Of a stretch of DNA of 64,000 nt, positions 52,061-60,133 are shown one piece after another. Position numbers and translations under genes: made by a program. The notes under the pieces are model-generated. The model made no database searches. It was not told where the DNA came from and saw only the letters and a list, made by a program, of their open reading frames with translations. This stretch comes from JBBECE01 sp040881985 (GTDB taxonomy: Bacteria > Pseudomonadota > Alphaproteobacteria > Rhizobiales > Devosiaceae), in assembly GCA_040881985.1 (NCBI GenBank), contig JBBECE010000029.1, positions 24,345-88,344 on the forward strand, given 5' to 3'. Each line of letters begins with the position of its first letter. Positions within the stretch are counted from its first letter, which is position 1.

Positions 52061-52429
52061 ATGAGCTTTGCGAGCTACATCTTCTCGCTCCTCTTCCGGG
52101 TTGCGCTGCTGTTCGGCGGCGGCGCCATGGCGGCTTACGGGGCGACGGGCCTGAGGCTCTTCGCCGACGCGCTTGGCGGCAAGGAAGGCGCGGCCGAAAT
52201 GGGTTTTGCGCTCATCGGCACCGGCGTGCTCGGGCTGCTGGTTGCTTGCGCGGGCCTGGCGCTCGGCTTCATCGCTTCGGTTGGACTCCTGCGCCGGGTG
52301 CAGGCGGGGCCGTTCTGGATGCGCGGCCGGCCGACCGAATTCGGCGAGAAATTGATTTTCGAGGGCGAAATGCGGGCCCGGGTGGCCGGCGTGGCGGTCG
52401 GACGCAAGTTCGGCAAGCGCTCCGACTGA
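52061..52429 (+). CDS. Small membrane protein of unknown function
   Basis: 122 residues from ATG 52061, with GAGGTG seven bases upstream. Two membrane helices (about 5-37 and 48-78) are followed by a charged C-terminal part, topologically N-in hairpin. Family not recognised. Composition matches the rest of the window. It reads toward another small envelope gene. Confidence 0.6.
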   Translation: MSFASYIFSLLFRVALLFGGGAMAAYGATGLRLFADALGGKEGAAEMGFALIGTGVLGLLVACAGLALGFIASVGLLRRVQAGPFWMRGRPTEFGEKLIFEGEMRARVAGVAVGRKFGKRSD

Positions 52430-52498
52430 CGTCCGGCGGCGGACCTCTATTCGGCCGCGGTTTTGCGGCTAAGATGCGCCCCGTTGAGCGAGGCGCGG

Positions 52499-52978
52499 AT
52501 GAGACATTTGCGGTCACTGCTGATAGCGGCGGCGCTGATGGCGCCGGCCGGGGCGCCGGCGCAGGAAAGCCTCGACTATCTCGACGACCGCTCGAGTGCG
52601 GCGCGGGTCATCCTCTCCCTCTACAACGCCATCAACCGGCATGAATATGCGCGCGCCTGGTCGTATTGGGGCGAAGGCGTGCTCAGCGACTATGAGGGGT
52701 TCGTGGCCGGCTTCGCGGCGACCGAGCGGGTCGACGTGATGCTCGGGGAGGAGAGTGTCGAGGGGGCGGCGGGGAGCACCTATCATTCGCTTGCCGTGGC
52801 GATCGCCGCCTACAACATCGACGGGTCGGTCAGGATCTTTGCGGGCTGCTTTCTGTTGCGGCTCGTCTCGCCGACGATCCAGGAGCCGCCGTTCCGCGGG
52901 CTGCATATCGAGCGCGGAAGCCTGAGGGCTTCGAAGCTGCCGCTCGGCGAGGCACTGCCGGCGAGTTGCGGGGAGTAG
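52499..52978 (+). CDS. Secreted protein of unknown function
   Basis: 159 residues from ATG 52499 with a signal peptide (ends GAPAQ-ES). The mature domain (SAARVILSLYNAINRHEYARAW, cited as VILSLYNAINRHEY) is reminiscent of an NTF2/SnoaL-like cone with a conserved Tyr/Trp helix and two cysteines (AGCFLL, ASCGE). That fold guess is weak. Ends two bases before the convergent GT2 gene. Confidence 0.65.
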   Translation: MRHLRSLLIAAALMAPAGAPAQESLDYLDDRSSAARVILSLYNAINRHEYARAWSYWGEGVLSDYEGFVAGFAATERVDVMLGEESVEGAAGSTYHSLAVAIAAYNIDGSVRIFAGCFLLRLVSPTIQEPPFRGLHIERGSLRASKLPLGEALPASCGE

Positions 52979-52980
52979 GG

Positions 52981-54180
52981 CTAGTCGGCCTGGCTTTCGG
53001 CGCGAGCAGCAAAGCGACGCTCGGCAATCGGAATGTCGATCATCGAGGCGAGAAAGCCGGTCATCGCGACCTGCAGGCCCGCGACAAAGCCGGTCATCGA
53101 GATGATGACGATGCGCATGGTCGAGGAATAGGCGAGCGGGCCGAAATTCTGCCCGGCCCAATTGGTCAGCGACCAGACGAGCCCGACAAGCCCGGCAATA
53201 GCCAGGGGAATGGCGACCACGAGGATACGCTCGAGGGTAAGCGCCTCAAGGACTTTGCCGAAACTCGACGAGCGCGGGATGAAGCCGTAATTGCTGGCGA
53301 AGCGGCGGGCGATGACGGCGAAGGAGATCGCCTGCAGCCCGACAATGACCGCCATGCCGGCGACCAGCATGGTGTGGATGTCGAGCTCGACGCCGGGGCG
53401 AATGGTGACCGGGCCGGGCAGCAAGTAGAGCGTCGTGATGATGCCGAGGGCCATCAGGACCAGGCCCGGATAAAGAAACAGCCAGCGCGGCGAATAGAGC
53501 AGGAGGAACCGCAGGTGCCGCCAGCCGTCGCGCCAAGACTTGAGATGCGGCGGGCGGGTGCGGCCGTCGGGGCTCAGCGTTGTCGGCACTTCGGCGATGC
53601 GAAGGCCGGTCAGCGTCGCCTTGACGACCATTTCGGAGGCGAATTCCATGCCGGCGGTCCTGAGCTGGAGCGCCTCGATGGCTTCGCGGTCGAAGCCGCG
53701 CAGGCCGCAATGAAAGTCCCCGATGGCGGTGCGGAAGAAGAGCCGGCCGAGAAAGCTGAGCACCGGATTGCCGAGATAGCGATGCAGCGGCGGCATGGCG
53801 CCGGGGGCGACCCCGCCCATGAAGCGATTGCCCATGACCAGCGGATAGCCCTCGCGGAGTTTGGCGACGAAGGCGTCGAGATTGGCTAAGTCATAGGAAT
53901 CGTCGGCGTCGGCCATGATGACATACTTGCCGCGCGCCGCGGCGATGCCGCCCGCCAGCGCCGCGCCATAGCCCTTGCGGGCGACGGTGACCAAGCGCGC
54001 GCCCTCGGCTTTGGCGATGGCTTGCGAGTTGTCGGTCGAGCCGTTGTCGGCGATCAGCACCTCGCCGGCGATGCCGGTGCGCGCGAGAAAGCCCCGCGCC
54101 TTGCCGATGCAAACAGCAAGGGTCTCCGCCTCGTCGAGGCAGGGCATCAGAATGGTCAGTTCGATGGGCTTTTCGGCCAA
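52981..54180 (-). CDS. Membrane-anchored family 2 glycosyltransferase
   Basis: 399 residues: GT2 domain (about 5-235) with ILMPCLDEAETLAVC, DNGSTDNSQ and MADADDSYD metal site, plus about four C-terminal membrane helices (240-375). Resembles dolichol-phosphate glucose/mannose synthase-type enzymes that load polyprenyl phosphates. It is distinct from the GT2-GtrA fusion at 48.2 kb. No partner gene next to it, acceptor unknown. Confidence 0.88.
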   Translation of the reverse strand: MAEKPIELTILMPCLDEAETLAVCIGKARGFLARTGIAGEVLIADNGSTDNSQAIAKAEGARLVTVARKGYGAALAGGIAAARGKYVIMADADDSYDLANLDAFVAKLREGYPLVMGNRFMGGVAPGAMPPLHRYLGNPVLSFLGRLFFRTAIGDFHCGLRGFDREAIEALQLRTAGMEFASEMVVKATLTGLRIAEVPTTLSPDGRTRPPHLKSWRDGWRHLRFLLLYSPRWLFLYPGLVLMALGIITTLYLLPGPVTIRPGVELDIHTMLVAGMAVIVGLQAISFAVIARRFASNYGFIPRSSSFGKVLEALTLERILVVAIPLAIAGLVGLVWSLTNWAGQNFGPLAYSSTMRIVIISMTGFVAGLQVAMTGFLASMIDIPIAERRFAARAESQAD

Positions 54181-54262
54181 GGCGGCGGCTTTCCTGTGCG
54201 GTTGCGGAAATTAGACCGGGAATGGCTGAAGGAAGTGTAAGCGGGCCCGGCGCAAAGGTTGT

Positions 54263-54362
54263 CTCCCTCCCCCAGCAAGGGGGGAGGGCGGGGTGGGGGT
54301 TGGCGCGGCGGTTCAACCCCCACCCGAACCTTCGGTTCGACCTCCCCCTTTCTGAGGGAGGT
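54263..54362. repeat. Dispersed cloverleaf-like repeat, copy 2
   Basis: Same arms as copy 1: CTCCCTCCCCCAGC ... GGGGGGAGGG, GGGTGGGGGTT ... AACCCCCACCCG, a small hairpin CGAACCTTCGGTTCG in which both arms differ from copy 1 in a compensating way, and ACCTCCCC ... GGGAGGT. Located between the start of the GT2 gene and the end of hisG. Confidence 0.85.
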
Positions 54363-54378
54363 AAGCCAAGACAGCGCA

Positions 54379-55098
54379 CTATACCCTCACCTTGCTCCCT
54401 AACCCTTTCTCGACCGCGTCGAGCAGGCGGGCGAGCGCGGCGCGGCGAGCGGAATCCCAGCTCGCGGCGCGGGAGATGGCGAGGTTGGCTTGCGACTTCA
54501 GAATCGTTCCGCCCTCGGGCACGCGCAGGCCGTTGGCGCGCAGCGTCGCGCCGGTCGAGGTGATGTCGACGATGAGCTCGGCGGCCCCGGATGCGGGGGC
54601 CGCCTCGGTCGCCCCGAGACTTTCGACGATACGATATTCGGCGATGCCGTGCGCGGCAAAGAAACGCCGTGTGAGATTGACGTATTTGGTCGCCACCCTC
54701 AGCCAGCGGCCGTGGCGGTGCCGGAAATCCGTCGCCACATCGGCGAGATCGGCGATCGAATTGACGTCAACCCAGGCGTCGGGAATGGCGATCACCACGT
54801 CGGCGTAGCCGAAACCAAGCGGGGTAGCGAGGATAACTTGCGAGGCGCCGTTGCGGGCGGCCTCGTGGACGGTGTCCTCACCGGTGACCCCGACATGGAC
54901 CGTGCCGCGGACGAGTTCGCGGGCAATTTCGGTCGCCGAGAAAAAGCGCAGGGCGATTCCCGGCAGCGCCGCGATTGAACCCTGATAGGCGCGGGCGCCG
55001 CCGGGGCGCTCAATGGCCAGCCCGAGCGCGGCGAATTTCTCGCGGATCGCCGATTCGAGCCGGCCCTTGGACGGGACGGCAAACAAGAGTTCGGTCAT
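54379..55098 (-). CDS. hisG: ATP phosphoribosyltransferase, short form
   Basis: 239 residues, lacking the C-terminal ACT-like regulatory domain of long HisG. Motifs: FAVPSKGRL at the start, VGVTGEDTVHEA, and AELIVDITSTGATLRANGL containing the PRPP loop, cited in parts. First step of histidine synthesis; needs HisZ for activity, whose gene overlaps its start (ATGA). Confidence 0.95.
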   Translation of the reverse strand: MTELLFAVPSKGRLESAIREKFAALGLAIERPGGARAYQGSIAALPGIALRFFSATEIARELVRGTVHVGVTGEDTVHEAARNGASQVILATPLGFGYADVVIAIPDAWVDVNSIADLADVATDFRHRHGRWLRVATKYVNLTRRFFAAHGIAEYRIVESLGATEAAPASGAAELIVDITSTGATLRANGLRVPEGGTILKSQANLAISRAASWDSARRAALARLLDAVEKGLGSKVRV

Positions 55099-56210
55099 GA
55101 GCCAGCCTCTTCCAGCCGGTCGAGCCAGACGGCGCAGCCGACGGCGGGGATGGGCTTGGCGGAGCCCAGGCGTTCGAGCAGGCGATCGTAGCGCCCGCCT
55201 GAGGCGATGATTGCCTTGGTCTTCGGCGCGACGAGCTCGAACACATGGCCGGTGTAATAGTCGAGCGGCGGGGAGAAAGCCGCGTCGAAGCGGATTATGC
55301 CCGGCTTGAAATGCGCGGCAATGGCGTTGATGCGCGACGCGAGGCGGGCGATGGGCTCACGCAAATCCAGGCCGGTGTCGGCGACGAGCGCGGCGAGATC
55401 GACACTCGCATCGACGGCGAGTTTTTCAAGTCGCGACAGCTGGGCGCGGGCTTCTCCGGCGATGCCGAGATAGAGGCGCAGGATCTGCACGGTCGCTTCC
55501 GGCACCCTGGCGGCGGCAAGGGCGCGCTTTTCGAGGTGCCGGTCGGCGATCTCGGCGGCCTCGCGGCCGGAAATTGGCGAGAGGCCAGCCTGCTCCATCT
55601 CCGAGGCGATGACGGCGATCAGCTTGCCGCGCTCGGCCGGATAGCGGTCGGCGAGCTCTGTGGTCTCCGGGGCAGCGAGCCGGTCGAGCAATTGGGCCAG
55701 CGCCTCTTTGTGTCCGAAGCGGGCGCGGATGCGCGGCCGCCACATGTCGGGCATATCGAGCCCGGCGAGCAGCGCCTCGAAGAGATCGACGGCGCCGAGA
55801 TGCAATTCCGGCGTATCGACGCCGTAGATTTTCGCAGCGGCGAAGGCGAAGGCCAGCGAACGGTCGAAGGGATCGCCCGCGACCGGCCCGAGAAATTCGA
55901 GCCCGGCCTGTTCGAACTCGGCTGGTCCGCCCTGGCGCTGGCGAAACACCGGGCCGAGATAGCCGATCGCCTGCCCCGTGCCGGCAAGCTCGGAGGTGAG
56001 ATATTCGGCGGCGACCGCGAGGGTGAATTCGGGCCTGAGGCAATACTCAGTGCCGTCCTCGCCGGAGGTGAGTAGCAGCCGGGCGCCGATCGCCTCGCCG
56101 GCGAGATCGAAATAAAGATCGGCGGGCTGCAATATAGCCGGGGCGGCGCGCCAGCCGGCGGTCTCGTCGACAAGCTGCTTCAGCGCGGCGCGGCGCGCGT
56201 CGGCGGACAT
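55095..56210 (-). CDS. hisZ: ATP phosphoribosyltransferase regulatory subunit
   Basis: 371 residues, a HisRS-like fold without the catalytic and anticodon-binding parts. Class II core with GPVFRQRQGGPAEFEQAGLEFLG (cited as VFRQRQGGPAEFEQ) and ASGGRYDRLLERLG. Forms the HisG-HisZ complex. Starts on the last base of the hisS stop. Confidence 0.93.
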   Translation of the reverse strand: MSADARRAALKQLVDETAGWRAAPAILQPADLYFDLAGEAIGARLLLTSGEDGTEYCLRPEFTLAVAAEYLTSELAGTGQAIGYLGPVFRQRQGGPAEFEQAGLEFLGPVAGDPFDRSLAFAFAAAKIYGVDTPELHLGAVDLFEALLAGLDMPDMWRPRIRARFGHKEALAQLLDRLAAPETTELADRYPAERGKLIAVIASEMEQAGLSPISGREAAEIADRHLEKRALAAARVPEATVQILRLYLGIAGEARAQLSRLEKLAVDASVDLAALVADTGLDLREPIARLASRINAIAAHFKPGIIRFDAAFSPPLDYYTGHVFELVAPKTKAIIASGGRYDRLLERLGSAKPIPAVGCAVWLDRLEEAGS

Positions 56211-57769
56211 TACTTGCCCGCCTGTTTCGCGATCAGCTTTCTGATTTCGGCGACGAGATTTTCGCGCTTGACCGAGAACTGGCCGGGGCGTTCGGCGCGC
56301 CAGGCCTCGTTGTCCTCGATGTCGGCCGACGCGCGTTTGCCGGCAATCAGATCCTTGATCTGAATTTCGCCTTTGGCGCGCTCGTCGCCGCCCTCGATGA
56401 TCGCGGCGGGAGAATTGCGCTGGTCGGCATAGGCGAGCTGCTTGCCGAAATTTTTCGGATTGCCGAGGAACATTTCGGCGCGGATGCCGGCGTTGCGCAA
56501 TTCGGCGACCATCTGCTGGTAGTCGCCCATCCGGTCGCGGTCCATGACGAGGACGACGACGGGGCCGGCGGCGGTTTCGGTTTTGAGATTGCCAGTGAGG
56601 CGCAGCGCTTCGGCGAGGCGCGAGACGCCGATGGAGAAGCCGGTCGCGGGGACGGGTTCGCTGCGGAAGCGCGAGACGAGACCGTCATAACGCCCGCCGC
56701 CGGCGACGGAACCGAAGACCACCTGCTGGCCTTTTTCATTGGTGACGGGAAAGGTGAGTTCCGCCTCGAAGACGGGGCCGGTGTAGTATTCGAGGCCACG
56801 GACGACGGAAGGCTCAAACCTAATACGATCTGGACCGTACCCTGCACCTTCAACAATCAATTTGATTTGGTTTGCCTCGTCCATCCCACTGAGAAAAGTT
56901 GGATTCTGCAAATCCAATTTGTTGCGCACCAGGGTTGGCGGCACCTGAATCCCAATTCCGCCCTTCATATTGGTTAGCGCAGGATTGTCCTGCGGAGCTA
57001 TCTCTGCGCTCGGATTGTGTATCGACTCGCCAGTCAAGAATTCGACGACGATTTGCGCGCCAGCTTCTCCGAGCTCCGCTCCGCTCGTGAAATCACCACT
57101 CTCGTCCTTCCGGCCTCTGTCCAGCAGTTGTCGAACACCTTCGACTCCTAGGCGATCAAACTTGTCGATTGCTCTCAAGACCTTCAGGCGCCTACCCGCA
57201 TCGACGATTTGATCGAATCCCATGGAGTCGAGCAGGCCATCGAATATCTTGCGGTTGCTGAATTTGACTAGGTAGCTCCCTCGAGCGAGACCGAGTCCTT
57301 CCAGCACATCCGCCATCATCATCGCCATTTCGGCGTCGGCGGCCGGCGATGACGAACCGACGGTGTCGGCATCGAGCTGCATGAACTGGCGGAAGCGGCC
57401 GGGGCCGGGTTTTTCGTTGCGGAAGACCCAGCCGGCGCGATAGCTGCGATAGGGCTTCGGCAGCTTTTGGTAGTTTTCGGCAAAATAGCGCGCCAGCGGG
57501 GCGGTCAGATCGTAGCGCAGCGACAGCCAGCTTTCGTCTTCGTCCTGAAACGAAAAGACGCCTTCGTTGGGCCGGTCGGTGTCGGGCAGGAACTTTCCGA
57601 GCGTCTCGGTATATTCGATCAGCGGGGTGTCGACCGGATCGAAGCCGTAACGCTCAAAGACCGCGGCGATCTTGTCGACCATGGCGTCAATGGCGCGAAT
57701 ATCGGCGGCCTCGCGGTCGGCGAGACCGCGCGGCAGGCGCGGCTTCAGGGTTTTTGGCTTGTCGGCCAT
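56210..57769 (-). CDS. hisS: Histidyl-tRNA synthetase (long alphaproteobacterial form)
   Basis: 519 residues from ATG 57769, clearly longer than the ~425 of E. coli HisRS. Class II motifs: YRAGWVFRNEKPGPGRFRQF (cited as VFRNEKPGPGRFRQF) for motif 2, VRGLEYYTGPVFE and GGGRYDGLVSRF for the HisA/motif 3 area, C-terminal anticodon domain. Bases 56821-57300, about residues 157-316, average 53% G+C against about 67% nearby, with many A/T-ending codons. The tRNA-His gene with a variant acceptor end is at 63.9 kb. Confidence 0.96.
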   Translation of the reverse strand: MADKPKTLKPRLPRGLADREAADIRAIDAMVDKIAAVFERYGFDPVDTPLIEYTETLGKFLPDTDRPNEGVFSFQDEDESWLSLRYDLTAPLARYFAENYQKLPKPYRSYRAGWVFRNEKPGPGRFRQFMQLDADTVGSSSPAADAEMAMMMADVLEGLGLARGSYLVKFSNRKIFDGLLDSMGFDQIVDAGRRLKVLRAIDKFDRLGVEGVRQLLDRGRKDESGDFTSGAELGEAGAQIVVEFLTGESIHNPSAEIAPQDNPALTNMKGGIGIQVPPTLVRNKLDLQNPTFLSGMDEANQIKLIVEGAGYGPDRIRFEPSVVRGLEYYTGPVFEAELTFPVTNEKGQQVVFGSVAGGGRYDGLVSRFRSEPVPATGFSIGVSRLAEALRLTGNLKTETAAGPVVVLVMDRDRMGDYQQMVAELRNAGIRAEMFLGNPKNFGKQLAYADQRNSPAAIIEGGDERAKGEIQIKDLIAGKRASADIEDNEAWRAERPGQFSVKRENLVAEIRKLIAKQAGK

Positions 57770-57951
57770 GGGGAAAGCGTCCGGTTCGCAGCGTCTGTTA
57801 TCCGACACGCGGCGCAGGGGCAAGGACGCCTCCCCTGTTGCCCCGGCGCAACAAAGCGCGGCAAGTTGGGCGCGGCGCGAAAATTCCGCTTGGCGAGACT
57901 CGCGAGAGCGACTAGAAACCGCGTCCTCAACCCCGGCCGCAGGAGGCGTTC

Positions 57952-58014
57952 ATGGTCAATGTTTGCAGCGCCCTCGCTGGCACGATGGGTTGCGTCTGGA
58001 CGCTTGCGCGCTAG
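57952..58014 (+). CDS. Candidate 20-residue leader peptide or small ORF
   Basis: ATG 57952 is preceded by AGGAGG at 57941-57946, a perfect Shine-Dalgarno sequence with five-base spacing, the best in the window. It encodes a 20-residue peptide beginning MVNVC and ending VWTLAR, with two cysteines and one tryptophan. Hairpins follow at 58029 and 58072. Could be an attenuator leader, a small protein, or the ORF of a small dual-function RNA. Confidence 0.45.
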   Translation: MVNVCSALAGTMGCVWTLAR

Positions 58015-58028
58015 CCAAGCCTCCGTGA

Positions 58029-58045
58029 TCCGGCCCTAGGCCGGA
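58029..58045 (+). promoter_or_regulatory. GC hairpin after the small ORF
   Basis: TCCGGCC-CTA-GGCCGGA is a perfect seven-pair stem with a three-base loop, 15 bases after the small ORF stop. No T-run. Possible pause or anti-terminator-side structure of an attenuator. Confidence 0.4.
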
Positions 58046-58071
58046 CCCGTCCCAGCACCGACTTCATCACC

Positions 58072-58092
58072 GCCGCCGCGCGGCTTTGTTTT
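58072..58092 (+). terminator. Candidate intrinsic terminator upstream of the DUF1127-like gene
   Basis: GCCGC-CGC-GCGGC five-pair all-GC stem followed by TTTGTTTT. Lies after the small ORF and 75 bases ahead of the next gene, so it would cut the transcript short unless bypassed. Short stem; call is moderate. Confidence 0.45.
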
Positions 58093-58166
58093 GCGCCGCG
58101 TTCGCGGTCCCGATCCCTCACTCTTTTCTGGAGCGGGCGTCGCTTTGCCGCGCGCCCGAGCGAAAA

Positions 58167-58424
58167 ATGACGAACTTCGATCTGCCCCGCAAGGGCAACA
58201 CCTATCGCGACGATCTCAATTCCTGGCGGCCGCTCTGGCTTCTGGTTGCCGGCGAACTGGCGCGGCCGTTCCTGCCGATCTTCCGCGCCATCGGGCGGTA
58301 TTTCAAGGACCGCGCCAGCGGCTCCCCGCCCCTCTCCGACCGGATGCGGCGTGACATCGGCCTGCCGCCGCTCGGGGAGTGGCAAGGGCACGAGCCGCCT
58401 TCGAACTGGCCGGGGTTGAGGTAA
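58167..58424 (+). CDS. Small basic protein, DUF1127-like C-terminus
   Basis: 85 residues from ATG 58167. The middle has one amphipathic/hydrophobic stretch (RPLWLLVAGELARPFLPIF, cited as LWLLVAGELARPFLPIF) and the end SDRMRRDIGLPPL recalls the DUF1127 motif R-D-I-G-L. Family assignment is tentative. Lies downstream of the putative leader/attenuator and just before repeat copy 3. Confidence 0.6.
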   Translation: MTNFDLPRKGNTYRDDLNSWRPLWLLVAGELARPFLPIFRAIGRYFKDRASGSPPLSDRMRRDIGLPPLGEWQGHEPPSNWPGLR

Positions 58425-58428
58425 CGAA

Positions 58429-58526
58429 CTCCCTCCCCCCAGCAAGGGGGAGGGTTGGGACGGGGGTTGGTGCCGTCAACCCCCACCCGGCCCTTCGGTC
58501 CGACCTCTCCCTTTCCGGGGGAGGTT
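58429..58526. repeat. Dispersed cloverleaf-like repeat, copy 3
   Basis: Arms CTCCCTCCCCCC ... GGGGGAGGG, CGGGGGTT ... AACCCCC, CGGCCCTTCGGTCCG and ACCTCTCCC ... GGGGGAGGT. Its right half is inside the tag gene and encodes the last 16 residues of that protein, including the stop codon at 58476-58478. Confidence 0.85.
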
Positions 58527-59126
58527 GAATTTTGCCCGCTCGGCCTCGACGATGGCGCGCACCGCGCAATCCTCGGTGTGGTCGTTGACGAGACCCATTG
58601 CCTGCATGAAGGCGTAGCTTGTGGTCGGGCCGACGAAGCGCCAGCCGCGGCGTTTGAGTTCCTTCGACAGACGCTGCGAGGCGGGCGTCTCGGACAATTT
58701 CAGCAGCGCGGCGCGGGTCAGGCGTTTCGGGCGCTCGGACGGCGGCGGCTCGAATTGCCAAACAAGCGCCGCGAGCGAGCCGAACTCATCGATCGCTTCG
58801 AGCGTCCGGGAAGCGTTGTTGATGGCCGCTTCGATCTTGCCGCGGTGGCGGACAATGCCGGCATCGGCCAGAAGCCGCGCCACGTCGCGCTTGCCGAAGC
58901 GGGCGACTTTTGCCGGGTCGAAGCCGGCGAATGCCGAGCGAAAGTTGTCCCGTTTCCTCAGGATCGTCAGCCAGCTCAGGCCCGCCTGGAAGCCTTCGAG
59001 GCAGAGTTTCTCGAAAAGCCGATGGTCGGCGGCCACCGGGCGGCCCCATTCCGCGTCGTGATAGTGGCGATTGACCGGGTCGCGGCCGGCCCAGAAACAG
59101 CGCGGGGCGTCCTCGGCAAGGCTCAT
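58476..59126 (-). CDS. tag: DNA-3-methyladenine glycosylase I
   Basis: 216 residues. Tag signatures: RCFWAG, YHDAEWGRPV, LEGFQAGLSWLTIL with the base-pocket glutamate/tryptophan, and the zinc ligands in NDHTEDC. Removes 3-methyladenine from DNA. The C-terminal 16 residues (NLPRKGRGRTEGPGGG) are coded by repeat copy 3 and are beyond the normal end of the fold. Confidence 0.92.
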   Translation of the reverse strand: MSLAEDAPRCFWAGRDPVNRHYHDAEWGRPVAADHRLFEKLCLEGFQAGLSWLTILRKRDNFRSAFAGFDPAKVARFGKRDVARLLADAGIVRHRGKIEAAINNASRTLEAIDEFGSLAALVWQFEPPPSERPKRLTRAALLKLSETPASQRLSKELKRRGWRFVGPTTSYAFMQAMGLVNDHTEDCAVRAIVEAERAKFNLPRKGRGRTEGPGGG

Positions 59127-59248
59127 TCACGCTTCCTCCGAACGGCGAGGCTACCGGCTTTACGCGGCGTTCACCATGCCGCTTCACCCAATTTTGGCGG
59201 AGCGCGCTTACGGTTCGTTGAGCCTGACCGTATCCGCGAGCCGCCATC

Positions 59249-59923
59249 GTGCCGAAGCGCCGCCCGATCCTGATGAATACCCTCAGCGCCGCGTTTGTCG
59301 CCGGCGCCTGCGGGCTGCTGTTCGCGGCGCTGATGCTCGGGTCGACACCCGCCTACGCCGGACAGGGCCTCGTCAGGACCCAAACGAGTTTCGGGCAGAC
59401 GGTGCTGGTGCCGCCGGGCATAACGGTCGCCGCCGTTTCTCCGGCGCATGGACTGGCGGTTCGCAATACCTACGGGGTCAGCCCGACGCTGCTGCGCCAG
59501 GTCGTGCCCTTCGCCAGCTACGAAGCGCCGGGGACAATCATCGTCAATACCGGCACGAAATTCCTCTACCTCGTGCTGCCGGACGGCAGGGCGATGCGCT
59601 ACGGCATCGGGGTGGCGCGAACCGGCTTCGAATGGTCGGGCACCCATGCGATCACCGGCAAGCGGGAATGGCCGGACTGGACCCCGCCGGCGGAAATGCT
59701 GCGGCGCCAGCCTGGGCTGCCGACCCATATGGCGGGCGGCCCCGATAACCCGCTCGGGGCCCGCGCGCTCTATATCGGGTCAACGCTTTACCGCATCCAC
59801 GGCACCTCCGAGCCCTGGACGATCGGCACCAATGTCTCCTCGGGCTGTATCAGACTGACCAACGAGGACGTGATCGACCTCTACAGACGCGTCGGCGTCG
59901 GCACCAAAGTCGTCGTCATCTAA
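59249..59923 (+). CDS. L,D-transpeptidase (YkuD domain)
   Basis: 224 residues with a signal peptide (ends AYAG). YkuD catalytic box HGTSEPWTIGTNVSSGCIRL: active Cys in SSGCIRL and the His before it. Cross-links peptidoglycan (3-3) or tethers proteins to it. GTG 59249 is the start used here; ATG 59273 would also keep the signal peptide. The 3' gap has a palindrome CCGGCCC-A-GGGCCGG at 59971-59985. Confidence 0.9.
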   Translation: MPKRRPILMNTLSAAFVAGACGLLFAALMLGSTPAYAGQGLVRTQTSFGQTVLVPPGITVAAVSPAHGLAVRNTYGVSPTLLRQVVPFASYEAPGTIIVNTGTKFLYLVLPDGRAMRYGIGVARTGFEWSGTHAITGKREWPDWTPPAEMLRRQPGLPTHMAGGPDNPLGARALYIGSTLYRIHGTSEPWTIGTNVSSGCIRLTNEDVIDLYRRVGVGTKVVVI

Positions 59924-60133
59924 AGGGCGAAAGGCGCGGTCGGGGCCGAATGTGTCCCACCGACGAATCGCCGGCCCAGGGCCGGAAAGCCGTTAAGCTT
60001 AAGGGGCTTGCCGAACGCCACGGTAAGACGACCAAGACAAGCCGGTTCAAATTGAATGGCCGGGGTTTCTCTTTGGTTTACTTTTAGTCCGCAAACTCGC
60101 AACCGGACGAATGTGTTGAGCGGTTGGTGCGAC

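Larger units (their letters stand above)
57770..58166. other. Divergent region between hisS and a DUF1127-like gene
   Basis: Holds promoters in both directions, a 20-codon ORF with a perfect ribosome site, and two GC hairpins, the second followed by a T-rich run. These are listed separately. No larger gene is credible. Confidence 0.5.

Noticed and set aside
51798..58526. Repeats considered as CRISPR array
   Set aside because: Only three copies, kilobases apart, with internal palindromes and no regular spacers or cas genes.
59971..59985. CCGGCCC-A-GGGCCGG considered as terminator of the L,D-transpeptidase gene
   Set aside because: Single-base loop is too small and no T-run follows within 15 bases.
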